Part shown: piece by piece, positions 28,610 to 36,523 of the stretch
Layout of the letters: each line of letters opens with the position of its first letter
How positions within the stretch are numbered: the first letter of the stretch is position 1
From: Bordetella hinzii LMG 13501
GTDB taxonomy: Bacteria > Pseudomonadota > Gammaproteobacteria > Burkholderiales > Burkholderiaceae_B
Reading direction: 5' to 3'
NCBI RefSeq assembly: GCF_001548475.1
Contig: NZ_LRUJ01000009.1
Location: forward strand, 102,646 to 166,645
DNA length: 64,000 nucleotides
The notes under the pieces: model-generated
What the model was told of the DNA's origin: nothing
Databases searched by the model: none
The model's input: the letters and a program-made list of their open reading frames with translations, nothing else
Program-made: the position numbers and the translations under genes

Positions 28610-29674
28610 ATGACCTCGACCTCTGCCCACGTGAGCCCGGCGCTGGCCGGCTGGTTGCATGACCACGCCGAGGCGCTGGACAGCGGCACGATAGACAGCC
28701 TGCAAGTCCTGCCCCGCTTGGCGGCCGATGGCGTGTTCGCGCGGGGCACGGCCGCCGGCCAAGGCAGCGGCGACATCGGTCATGCCATCGAGACCATCGC
28801 CCAGCTTGCCACCCATTCGCTCACGGCGGCCTTCGTCGGCTGGGGGCAAAGCGTGGTCATCGAAACCTTGCTGCGGGGCGCCAATCCCCGGTTGGCCGAG
28901 GCCTGCTTGCCCGAGCTGCTGGCCGGCCGGCTGGCCGGCGCTTCCGGCTTGTCCAATGCCATCAAATCGCTGGGTGGTTTCGACCGCCTGCGCATCCAGG
29001 CGGCCGAGCGGCCCGGGGGCTGGGCGCTCACCGGCCGGGTGGACTGGATCACCAATCTGCGCCCGGCGGGTTTCCTGGCCACCGCGGCCACGGCGACGCC
29101 CCAGGGCGGCATCGCCATCGTGGCGCTGCGCGACCATGTCCAGGGTTTGACCCGCCATCCCGACCTGCCCCTGATGGGGCTGCGCGCCAGCAGCACCGCC
29201 GCGCTGGATCTCGTCGACCTGCCGCTGGCCCCGGCCGATGTCATCCACCCCGATGCCCGGCAGTTCCTGCCCGGCCTGCGCCCGGTGCTCGTGGGGCTGC
29301 AGTGCGGCTTTGCCATAGGCCTGGCCCGTGCCGGTCTGCATGCCTCGGCCGGTAGGGCGGATGTGCTCGCCCCGGCCCACGAGGCGCTGGCCGCCCGCCT
29401 CGCCACGCTCACCGCCGAGCTGCTGCAGGGCGTCAGGCAAGAGCGTTTCGTGACGCAGCCGGCCCGGCTCTTCGCGTTGCGCATCGCGCTGGCCGAGACT
29501 GCCCAGCAGGCCGTCGAACTCGAACTCCAGGCGACCGGGGGCACGGCCTATCTGCAAGGCGAGGGCGGCTTCGCCCGGCGCTGGCGCGAGGCGGCCTTTC
29601 TGCCCATCGTCACGCCCAGCCTGGTCCAGCTCAAGACCGAACTGTCCAGGCTTCAGGCGCCCGGATCACGCTAG
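28610..29674 (+). CDS. Acyl-CoA dehydrogenase-like flavoprotein
   Basis: This 354-residue protein has the overall acyl-CoA dehydrogenase layout. An N-terminal helical region (LPRLAADGVFARGTAAGQGSGDIGHAIETIAQLA) leads to a central segment with ASGLSNAIKSLGG and WALTGRVDWITNL, then C-terminal helices ending ATGGTAYLQGEGGFARRWREAAFLPIVTPS. It lacks the usual catalytic Glu signature and is shorter than classical enzymes. It may therefore be an oxygenase-type or otherwise divergent member. The start ATG is preceded by GCAGGAG. Its TAG stop overlaps the complementary stop of the convergent lon gene. Confidence 0.78.
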   Translation: MTSTSAHVSPALAGWLHDHAEALDSGTIDSLQVLPRLAADGVFARGTAAGQGSGDIGHAIETIAQLATHSLTAAFVGWGQSVVIETLLRGANPRLAEACLPELLAGRLAGASGLSNAIKSLGGFDRLRIQAAERPGGWALTGRVDWITNLRPAGFLATAATATPQGGIAIVALRDHVQGLTRHPDLPLMGLRASSTAALDLVDLPLAPADVIHPDARQFLPGLRPVLVGLQCGFAIGLARAGLHASAGRADVLAPAHEALAARLATLTAELLQGVRQERFVTQPARLFALRIALAETAQQAVELELQATGGTAYLQGEGGFARRWREAAFLPIVTPSLVQLKTELSRLQAPGSR

Positions 29675-32010
29675 GCGGCAGGCTCGCCGGCGCATGCGCC
29701 ATCGCCCTCGATGGCGCACTTGACGGCATCCTCCACCCGGTCTAGCAACACGAAGCGCAGCTTCTGGCGCGCTTCGGCGGGCACGTCCTCCAGATCGCGC
29801 TCATTGCGCCGGGGCAGCATGACGATCTTGATGCCCGCCCGCAGCGCCGCCAAGGTCTTCTCCTTGACGCCGCCGATGGGCAGCACCAGCCCGCGCAGGC
29901 TGACTTCGCCGGTCATGGCGACATCGGCGCTGACCGGCTTGCCGCTCAAAAGCGAGGCCAGCGCCACGAACATCGCCACCCCCGCGCTCGGGCCGTCCTT
30001 GGGCGTGGCGCCAGCCGGAACGTGGATATGGATGTCCAGTTTTTCCAGCGAGTCGCCGCTCCAGGTCTTGGCCAGCGTCAAGGCCGTCTGGGCCGACTCC
30101 TTCATGACATCGCCCAGCTGCCCGGTCAGAATGAGGCGCCCGCTGCCGGGCACCTTGCTGGCCTCGATGAACAGGATGTCGCCGCCCACCGGGGTCCAGG
30201 CCAGGCCGGTGGCCACGCCGGCCACGCTCGTGCGCAAGGCGACTTCGTTTTCAAAGCGCCGCGGGCCGAGAATGGCGGCCAGGTCGCCCACGTCGATCGA
30301 GACATGCTCGGCCTTGCCCTCGGCGATCTGCATGGCGGCGTGCCGCAGCGTCGAGCCGATTTCGCGCTCCAGGTTGCGCACCCCGGCCTCGCGCGTGTAG
30401 TCGCCCACGATGGCGGCCAGCGCGGCATCGGTGATGTCGGCCTGCTCAGGCGTCAGGCCGTTGGCTTCCAATTGGCGCCGCACCAGATAGCGCCGCGCGA
30501 TCTGGACTTTCTCCTCTTCGGTGTAGCCCGGCAACTGGATGATCTCCATCCGGTCACGCAGGGGGCCGGGAATGGTGTCCAGCGCATTGGCCGTGCAGAT
30601 GAACATGACATGCGACAGGTCGAAGTCCACGCCGAGGTAGTTGTCGCGGAATCTATGGTTCTGCTCGGGGTCGAGCACCTCCAGCAGCGCGCTTCCCGGA
30701 TCACCATGGAAACCGCCCGCGCCCAGCTTGTCGATCTCATCGAGCATGAGCACCACGTTGCTGGTGCCGGCGCGGCGCATGGCCTGGATGATGTTGCCGG
30801 GCAGGGCGCCCAGATAGGTGCGGCGATGGCCGCGGATTTCAGCCTCGTCGTGCACGCCGCCCAAGGCCACGCGCTGGAAGGCGCGTCCCGTCGCCCGCGC
30901 GATGGACTGCCCCAGCGAGGTCTTGCCCACGCCGGGCGGGCCTGCGAAGCACAGGATGGGGCTGCGCCCCTGGGGGTTGAGCTTGCGCACCGCCAGGTAT
31001 TCGAGAATGCGCCGCTTGATCTTGTCCAGGCCGAAGTGGTCTTCGTCCAGGATGGCGCGCGCCTCGTTCAGGTCGATGGGTTTTTGCGGCTCCTGTTTCC
31101 AGGGCAGTTCGGTCAGCCATTCCAGATAGGTGCGCAGCATGGCGTTCTCGCCGCTGGCCTCGCCCATGCGCTGCAGGCGGCCGAACTCCTTGCGCGCATG
31201 GCGCAGGACGTCCTCCGGCATGCTGGCCGACTCGATCGCGGTCTTCAGCTGTTCGAGTTCGGCTGCCGTATCCTCGGTGTCGCCCAGCTCTTTCTGGATT
31301 TGGCGCAGCTGCTCGCGCAGCACGGTCTCGCGCTGTCTTTCATCGAACTGCGCCCGGGTACGTTCGCCGATCTCCTTGGACAGCCGCAGCACCTCGATGC
31401 GCGCGGCCAGCAAGGCGATGACCCTGTCCAGCCGCCGGGCCAGGTCGAAGGTCTCGAGCACCTCCTGCTTCTCGACCGGCTTGATGTCCACGAGATTGGT
31501 CACCATGTCGGCCAGCAGGGCGGGCGATTCGATGCCTTGCACCACGGCGCCCAGCTCGTCCGGCACATTGGGCAGCAGCGCGATGGCTTCCAGCGTCTGT
31601 TGCTTGAGCTGCAGAAACCGCGCCTCGATCTCGCTGTCGGTCTGGCCGGCGTCCTCGACCAGGGCCACGCGCGCCACCATGAAAGGCCAGCCCTCCAGGA
31701 ACTCCAGCACGCGGAAGCGGCTCTGTCCCTGGACCAGCAGATGATGCGCGCCATCCTGGCCGGTGATGTAGCGGGCGATAGGGCCCTGCGTGCCGACCCA
31801 ATAAAGATCATCGGGCCGCACTTCGTCTTTCTGCGGGTCCCGCTGCAACAGAAAGCCCACCGGGCGCTCCGCCTTGACCGCCTCCTGGGCGGCGGCCACC
31901 GAAACCTGCCGGCTGACCGTCACGGGGGTCAGCACGCCTGGGAAAAGCACCGCGTCGCGCAAGGGGATGATGATGCGCGCATCTTCGGGCAGCGTGCGCA
32001 AGTCAGTCAT
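29671..32010 (-). CDS. lon: ATP-dependent Lon-family protease
   Basis: This cytoplasmic AAA+ serine protease has 779 residues in the LonA arrangement. An N-terminal substrate-binding domain (RIIIPLRDAVLFPGVLTPVTV) and coiled-coil segment precede the ATPase with Walker A (GPPGVGKTS) and Walker B (VLMLDEIDK). The protease domain has the catalytic Ser in PKDGPSAGVAMF and the Lys in GGVKEKTLAA. It looks catalytically complete. It is transcribed behind a small heat-shock protein with a four-base overlap, unlike the housekeeping lon usually found after clpX. It is therefore probably a second, stress-related Lon. Confidence 0.94.
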   Translation of the reverse strand: MTDLRTLPEDARIIIPLRDAVLFPGVLTPVTVSRQVSVAAAQEAVKAERPVGFLLQRDPQKDEVRPDDLYWVGTQGPIARYITGQDGAHHLLVQGQSRFRVLEFLEGWPFMVARVALVEDAGQTDSEIEARFLQLKQQTLEAIALLPNVPDELGAVVQGIESPALLADMVTNLVDIKPVEKQEVLETFDLARRLDRVIALLAARIEVLRLSKEIGERTRAQFDERQRETVLREQLRQIQKELGDTEDTAAELEQLKTAIESASMPEDVLRHARKEFGRLQRMGEASGENAMLRTYLEWLTELPWKQEPQKPIDLNEARAILDEDHFGLDKIKRRILEYLAVRKLNPQGRSPILCFAGPPGVGKTSLGQSIARATGRAFQRVALGGVHDEAEIRGHRRTYLGALPGNIIQAMRRAGTSNVVLMLDEIDKLGAGGFHGDPGSALLEVLDPEQNHRFRDNYLGVDFDLSHVMFICTANALDTIPGPLRDRMEIIQLPGYTEEEKVQIARRYLVRRQLEANGLTPEQADITDAALAAIVGDYTREAGVRNLEREIGSTLRHAAMQIAEGKAEHVSIDVGDLAAILGPRRFENEVALRTSVAGVATGLAWTPVGGDILFIEASKVPGSGRLILTGQLGDVMKESAQTALTLAKTWSGDSLEKLDIHIHVPAGATPKDGPSAGVAMFVALASLLSGKPVSADVAMTGEVSLRGLVLPIGGVKEKTLAALRAGIKIVMLPRRNERDLEDVPAEARQKLRFVLLDRVEDAVKCAIEGDGACAGEPAA

Positions 32011-32414
32011 GGGATCTCCCTAAGTTTGTTCAGGGTGAGAAACAGGCAGCCGTCGGCCAGGCGCGGCGTGGCCGGCTCAAGCGCATGCAGCGGCAGGCGG
32101 ATGCGGCGCTGGAACTGGCCGTAGGGTATTTCCAGCTGGTGGATGCGGGTGTCGTAGGCGGCGGGGATGGGGCGCAGGCCCGAGACCGTGATGCCCTCGG
32201 GATCGAAACGCACCACGACGTCCCCGGGGCCGACGCCGGGCAGCGCCACGATGACCAGCACGGCCGCCTCGCTCTCGATGATGTCCACGGGCGGCTCCCA
32301 GGCGTGGGCCGCGGCCTGCGCGGACTGCAGGACCTGGCGTTGCAGGCGCTCGGCGTGATGCAGCAGCGCCAGCGCGTCGCCCCAGATCCAGGAAGAAAAG
32401 TCGCGCGATTTCAT
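32007..32414 (-). CDS. Hsp20/alpha-crystallin small heat-shock protein
   Basis: This 135-residue ATP-independent chaperone has an alpha-crystallin domain: WEPPVDIIESEAAVLVIVALPGVGPGDVVVRFDPEGITVSGLR, then ending in the RRIRLPLHALEP strand. The ATG encoding MKSRDFSSWIWGD was chosen; upstream codons of the frame are GC-rich noise. Its stop overlaps the lon start (ATGA), so chaperone and protease are made together, pairing holding of unfolded protein with degradation. A possible heat-shock promoter lies 65-90 bases upstream. Confidence 0.88.
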   Translation of the reverse strand: MKSRDFSSWIWGDALALLHHAERLQRQVLQSAQAAAHAWEPPVDIIESEAAVLVIVALPGVGPGDVVVRFDPEGITVSGLRPIPAAYDTRIHQLEIPYGQFQRRIRLPLHALEPATPRLADGCLFLTLNKLREIP

Positions 32415-32478
32415 TGAACTCGAAGCCCCAAAGAAGTTCTGCCGGGCCAGGCCGCGGCGGATTCGCGATGCCACTGCC

Positions 32479-32505
32479 CGGGGGCGGGCAGGGCACGGGT
32501 TCAAG
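32479..32505 (-). promoter_or_regulatory. Possible sigma-32 heat-shock promoter of hsp20-lon
   Basis: On the minus strand, CTTGAA is followed 15 bases later by CCCCCG. This resembles the sigma-32 pattern CTTGAA-N13..15-CCCCAT. The distance to the hsp20 start (about 65 bases) and the gene's function fit. The -10 match is imperfect. Confidence 0.35.
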
Positions 32506-32673
32506 CACTCGATGGACGGCGGTGGAGCCGCCCGTCCTGACCAATATACTCCAGTCGCCCGGCCGCTTCAGGGGCTGGCGTGCTGAACATGCGCGCCTCG
32601 GCTTATGCGAATTGTGGCCTGTCCTCGGCCTCTTCAGACTGGCATCTCGTGAATCTTGATGACGAGGTGCAAC

Positions 32674-32934
32674 ATGCAACACAAACGACGCCAGGCAGGG
32701 CAAGCCATGACCGAGTACATCATCGTGGTGGCCCTGGTCGCCGTGGCCGCGATCGCGGTCTACCAGTACTTCGGGCAGGTATTGCGCGCCCAGACCGCCG
32801 CTATGGCGCGCGAGCTCTCCGGCGAGGACGGCACGGCCCAGGTCAAGCAGGCGCAGGGCGCGGCCGGCAAGGCTGCCTCGCAGGCCAAGGGGCGCACACT
32901 CAAGTCCTTCACCGGCAACGCGGGGGCCAAATGA
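32674..32934 (+). CDS. Flp-type pilin precursor
   Basis: This is an 86-residue prepilin-like protein. A short basic leader (MQHKRRQAG) ends in Gly, followed by QAMTEY with Glu at +5 and Tyr at +6 of the mature protein. A 20-residue hydrophobic helix follows (IIVVALVAVAAIAVYQYF). This is the type IVb (Flp) prepilin-peptidase signature. The C-terminal part (about 45 residues) is polar, Gln/Ala/Lys-rich and longer than in classical Flp pilins. It is the first gene of the pilus operon with a GAGG site, and its stop overlaps the next start (ATGA). Confidence 0.8.
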   Translation: MQHKRRQAGQAMTEYIIVVALVAVAAIAVYQYFGQVLRAQTAAMARELSGEDGTAQVKQAQGAAGKAASQAKGRTLKSFTGNAGAK

Positions 32935-34319
32935 GGCCGGCCTTCCAGCGGCGCGCGGCCCAGGGCGGGCAGGCCCTGGCGCTGGGCCTGGTCGTCCTCG
33001 TCTTGCTGCTGGGAGGCTGGGTTGCCGCGCACTGGACGGCACGCATGGCCGGCGCCAGTGCACGGCTCACTCATGTGGCCGATGCCGTGGCCTATAGCGG
33101 CGCGCTGATGCAGGCGCGCCAACTCAACCTGCTGGCCTATATCCATCGCGCCCAGCTGGCCCACCAGGTCGCCATGGCGCATCTGGCCACCCTCATCGCC
33201 TGGCAGCAGCTGGGCCTGACACAGTCGCGCCGCCGCGCGATGGGCAATCCGCCCGCCTTCCTCATCGGTCGCCTGTTCGGGCCGCGCTTCGCCCAGGCCT
33301 ATGGGGCCTCGCCTTCGGGCTCCTCGTCCGATTCCTACAATCCGGCGGCCTTGCAAGCCTCACTGAAACGGCATGATTCAGTCGTGCACCGCATCCTGGC
33401 CGAGGTCGCCCGCCAGCAATGGCGCAGGGCCGTGCCGCTGCGCGATGCGCACATGGCGCGGGTGCTGCAGGCCAACTACGTCTCATCAACTTCAAGCCGC
33501 ACAGGGGTTCCCGTCATGCACGTGCACGACGACAATTTCCCGCGTCTTCTGGCATGGCAATCGCCCTCCGATGTGCAAGGGCTGCAGGCGCTGACGCAGA
33601 CGGTCACGCGGCGGTTCGCCTTTCTGCGGCCCCGGGACCTCACCTGGGCCAGCGCCTGGATCGTCCAGCCGCGTTGCCCCAATACCCGGCACCAGCTGCG
33701 GCGGCGCGGGCATACCTTCCTGGATGCGCAAGGCCGGTGGGGGGCCAGCGACACCCTGTCCTTTCATGCCCTGCGCAGCAATCGCTGGATAGGCTGCTAC
33801 TTCCGCGAGTACCCGATGGGTTGGGCCACGACCGGCGCCACACGCTGGAAACGGGGCCGCCACTATGTCGAACGCCCCTTGGCCGAATTCTCATCCCAGG
33901 ACTTCTGGCGCTGGTACAGCCAGCACTCGGGTCTGCATGCGGGTGCCTGGCGCAACAATCCCCTGGCCAGTTCCTATGCGGTGCGCGACCGCTACGCAGC
34001 GCCCGAGGGCGCGGGCCTGCCCGATGTCCTGGGCTTGTCCGCCCAGGGCCTGCGGCAGCCCAATGCCCGTTTCAGGCTCAGCCTGCGGACGTCCTTGGCC
34101 GTGTCCGATCTTGGCCAGGCCTGGCATATCCCCCGTCTAGGGGACGCCGATGCGTGGTGGCGCGCCCGCCGGCTGGCGCGCGTCTCTGCGGCCGAGACCT
34201 ACTTCGCAGCCCCGGCCGCGCCAACCGGCGGCCAGGCAGAACTGCCCTCCCTGTTCCGCCCTTATTGGCAGGCCAGGCTGGTTGCCACAAACAACGTCAC
34301 TCACGGAGCCAGACCATGA
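32931..34319 (+). CDS. TadG-like pilus-locus protein
   Basis: This 462-residue protein has one N-terminal transmembrane helix (GGQALALGLVVLVLLLGGWVAAHWTARM) after a short basic segment, and a large exported domain. The GGQAL start resembles TadG-type minor pilin or anchor proteins. The exported region has no recognisable domain but is rich in Arg, Trp and Tyr, with only two Cys (around QPRCPNTRH and IGCYFREY), which might form a disulfide. Both start and stop overlap its neighbours by four bases. A role in pilus assembly or anchoring is inferred from position. Confidence 0.65.
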   Translation: MRPAFQRRAAQGGQALALGLVVLVLLLGGWVAAHWTARMAGASARLTHVADAVAYSGALMQARQLNLLAYIHRAQLAHQVAMAHLATLIAWQQLGLTQSRRRAMGNPPAFLIGRLFGPRFAQAYGASPSGSSSDSYNPAALQASLKRHDSVVHRILAEVARQQWRRAVPLRDAHMARVLQANYVSSTSSRTGVPVMHVHDDNFPRLLAWQSPSDVQGLQALTQTVTRRFAFLRPRDLTWASAWIVQPRCPNTRHQLRRRGHTFLDAQGRWGASDTLSFHALRSNRWIGCYFREYPMGWATTGATRWKRGRHYVERPLAEFSSQDFWRWYSQHSGLHAGAWRNNPLASSYAVRDRYAAPEGAGLPDVLGLSAQGLRQPNARFRLSLRTSLAVSDLGQAWHIPRLGDADAWWRARRLARVSAAETYFAAPAAPTGGQAELPSLFRPYWQARLVATNNVTHGARP

Positions 34320-35080
34320 AGCCCAAGCGATCGCCATATCGCAGCCGTCCTTGTCTTCCCAGTCAGCCGCGTTCCGGCAAGCTGCGTCTATTGCAGACCC
34401 CGGACAAGCGCAAGGTACTGCCAGTGGATGCCGACATGCCCAAGCCCGGTCCCACATGCCGCGATACGCCATGGCCCGCGCGCGCGGAGCGCCCCTGGCA
34501 ACGGCTTCATCGCCAACGCGGCCAAGCCCTGCCCGAGATGCTCGTCATCACCGGGGCCCTGGCGCTGCTGTGGCTGGGCGTCCAGCAACTGTCCGAATCG
34601 CGGATGGCGGTGCTGGAAACCGCGCAGGCCAGCCGGCGCTGGGCTTTCGCCCTGGCACGGGCCGAGACGCCGCCGACCGCGGATCGGGGGCTCAGCCTGT
34701 CGGTGCTCAAGCCCGCGCAGGCCCGCGACAGCGCGGTGTCGCCCTCGGGCCAGGCCCTGGTCTCCGAGTGGCTGGACCTGCCGGCGCACTGGGCGGCCGT
34801 CCGTGCCCACGCGGGGCGGGGCATGCCGGCGCGACAGACCGTTCTGGCCGCCGGCGCCGGTCACGCCAGCGATGCGCGGACGGCGCAGCAGCGCCTGGGC
34901 CGCTCCACGCATGGGTGGGGCCACGCCGCCGACGATTCACGGCGTCAGGCCCGGGCGCTGGATCTGGCCTTGCGGGGGCTGGATCGGCCCTGGGGGCAAA
35001 GGCGCGTCCACACCGATTGGTTGATGCCCTGGGCCGATGTCGTGCCCGACGGGCGGCGACTTCCAAGAGGGCGCCGATGA
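34316..35080 (+). CDS. TadE-like pseudopilin
   Basis: This 254-residue protein has a long basic N-terminal segment of about 65 residues, followed by RQRGQALPEMLVITGALALLWLGVQQL. This is a Gly-x4-Glu prepilin-peptidase-like motif with a hydrophobic helix, as in TadE. The remainder is polar and Arg/Ala-rich with no known domain. The start ATG overlaps the preceding stop, as does the end with the following gene. The unusually long pre-helix leader suggests the true start may be internal. A GTG or ATG nearer the motif, such as the codon for MPKPGP, is possible. Confidence 0.65.
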   Translation: MKPKRSPYRSRPCLPSQPRSGKLRLLQTPDKRKVLPVDADMPKPGPTCRDTPWPARAERPWQRLHRQRGQALPEMLVITGALALLWLGVQQLSESRMAVLETAQASRRWAFALARAETPPTADRGLSLSVLKPAQARDSAVSPSGQALVSEWLDLPAHWAAVRAHAGRGMPARQTVLAAGAGHASDARTAQQRLGRSTHGWGHAADDSRRQARALDLALRGLDRPWGQRRVHTDWLMPWADVVPDGRRLPRGRR

Positions 35081-35712
35081 GGGCATGCGCACTGGCGTTC
35101 GCCCTGCAGGGCCTGGCCGCGTTCGCGGCCCATGCAGCAGCGCAGCCCGCCCCGGAGCCTCTCTCCGTGCATGGGCTGCCGCCCGAGCCGGCCTTGTCGG
35201 CGATCTTGCCGTCGGGCAGCCGGCTCGAGTGGCGGCATTTCGATGCCGCGCAGGACATGGCTGCCGTGCTTGCGCAGGCCTGGGGCCCCGAGTCCCAGTC
35301 GCCCGCGCTGGCGGTCTGGCCCGGGCATACGCTCATGGTCCTAGAAAACGACGCCTGCCATGTACTCCTCAGCCTGCGGCCGCGCCCGGGTGGCGGCACG
35401 ACAGGCAGCCAGTCACGCCTGTGTGCGCCGCGGCCCGCCGCCTCCGCCGGCGTGGAGCCGCTGGGCCAGCTGGCGGAGCTGCTGCATGCCCACGCCGAAG
35501 ACCGCGTGACAGTCTCGGTCTGGTCATTGCCCTTGGCTGATAGGGCCGCGAGCCGGTGGCTGGACAGCGAGCTGCAATCGCGCGGATGGCGTCCGGCGCT
35601 TTCCGATGGGGCCTGGGTTCGCGGAGACGCAAGGCTGGACACCTTTTGGGCCCGGCTTGACGCTGGCGCCGCGGCCGCCAGCGGCTTGGTATTGGTGCAC
35701 CACCATGACTGA
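35077..35712 (+). CDS. Exported protein of unknown function in the pilus operon
   Basis: This is a 211-residue protein I do not recognise. An N-terminal signal peptide is likely (MRACALAFALQGLAAFAAHAAAQPA, cleavage after AHA or AAA). The mature protein has two Cys (DACHVLLS and SRLCAP) that could pair, and several Trp residues. It ends in a short His-rich tail (VLVHHHD). It lies between the TadE-like and CpaB-like genes with four- and eight-base overlaps, so it is clearly part of the operon. It occupies a place where other tad loci may carry accessory or lipoprotein genes such as cpaD/tadD, but no similarity to those is visible. Confidence 0.7.
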   Translation: MRACALAFALQGLAAFAAHAAAQPAPEPLSVHGLPPEPALSAILPSGSRLEWRHFDAAQDMAAVLAQAWGPESQSPALAVWPGHTLMVLENDACHVLLSLRPRPGGGTTGSQSRLCAPRPAASAGVEPLGQLAELLHAHAEDRVTVSVWSLPLADRAASRWLDSELQSRGWRPALSDGAWVRGDARLDTFWARLDAGAAAASGLVLVHHHD

Positions 35713-36523
35713 AGCGCGCGCTCGTCTCAAGCAGCCCTTGGGCGTGGCCGCGCGGCTATGGGCGCGGCTGTGGTCCGGCCATGGCGTGTGGGTGCTGGCC
35801 ATCGCTTGCGGGGCCGGGGCCGCCTGGGCGGTGCAGTTGCATATCCAGGGCAAAGAGCGGGATATGCAACGCCGCAGCCAAGTCCCCACTTTGTCCCGGC
35901 TGGTGGCCTGGACGGATCTGCCGGCCGGCCACGTCCTGGATGCCGACGACGTGGCGCAACGCGATATTCCCGAAGATTGGGCGCCCGCCCAGTCCTTGGC
36001 GCCCGAACAGCTCGGCGAGCTGTTGGGCGCCAGGCTCAAGGCCGCCGTGCCGGCCGGGCAGCCCATCTTGCGCGCCGACCTCGATCTTTCGCCGCCAGGC
36101 ACGGCGGCGCGCCTGGGCGCGGGCAAGCGCGCCCTGACCCTGTCCCTGCGCGAGCTGGCGGAGATGCCGCCGGACATGCACGAAGGCGATCATCTCGACA
36201 TCTATGTTTCGCTGATGCACAACGACAAGCGGCTTACCTTGCCCTTGCTGCAGAACGGCCGCGTGCTTGCCGCCCCAGGCCCGGATGCCGCGCAAGTCGT
36301 GCTCGAGGCAAGCGCCTCTGACGCCCTCAGGGTGATCGCGGCACGGCAGGCCGGCGCGCTCACCCTGGCGCTGCGTGCCCCCGAAGACGCGACGTCCGAG
36401 GCCCTGCCTGCCGGGGAGCTGGGCGATATCCTGGGATTGCAGGCGCCGGTCGATCGCACCGTGCCCGTGCTCTATGGCGACGGGCAGCAAGAACTGCCGC
36501 CATCCGTGCTGGAGGCGCCATGA
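35705..36523 (+). CDS. cpaB: CpaB/RcpC-family pilus assembly protein
   Basis: This is a periplasmic component of the Tad secretion system. It has one N-terminal transmembrane helix (HGVWVLAIACGAGAAWAVQLHI) followed by an SAF-type domain (VAWTDLPAGHVLDADDVAQRDIP). The CpaB core follows, with GAGKRALTLSLRELAEMPPDMHEGDHLDIYV, which stabilises the secretin. The 272-residue length fits. The start overlaps the upstream gene by eight bases and the stop overlaps the secretin gene by four. Confidence 0.88.
   Translation: MTEARARLKQPLGVAARLWARLWSGHGVWVLAIACGAGAAWAVQLHIQGKERDMQRRSQVPTLSRLVAWTDLPAGHVLDADDVAQRDIPEDWAPAQSLAPEQLGELLGARLKAAVPAGQPILRADLDLSPPGTAARLGAGKRALTLSLRELAEMPPDMHEGDHLDIYVSLMHNDKRLTLPLLQNGRVLAAPGPDAAQVVLEASASDALRVIAARQAGALTLALRAPEDATSEALPAGELGDILGLQAPVDRTVPVLYGDGQQELPPSVLEAP

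Noticed and set aside
29671..29674. Overlapping stop codons of the acyl-CoA dehydrogenase-like and lon genes
   Set aside because: CTAG gives a TAG stop on both strands, but this is a plain convergent overlap with no evidence of function.
30022..32124. 700-codon plus-strand open frame opposite lon
   Set aside because: Shadow of the Lon coding strand; no recognisable motif and the Lon catalytic motifs are on the other strand.
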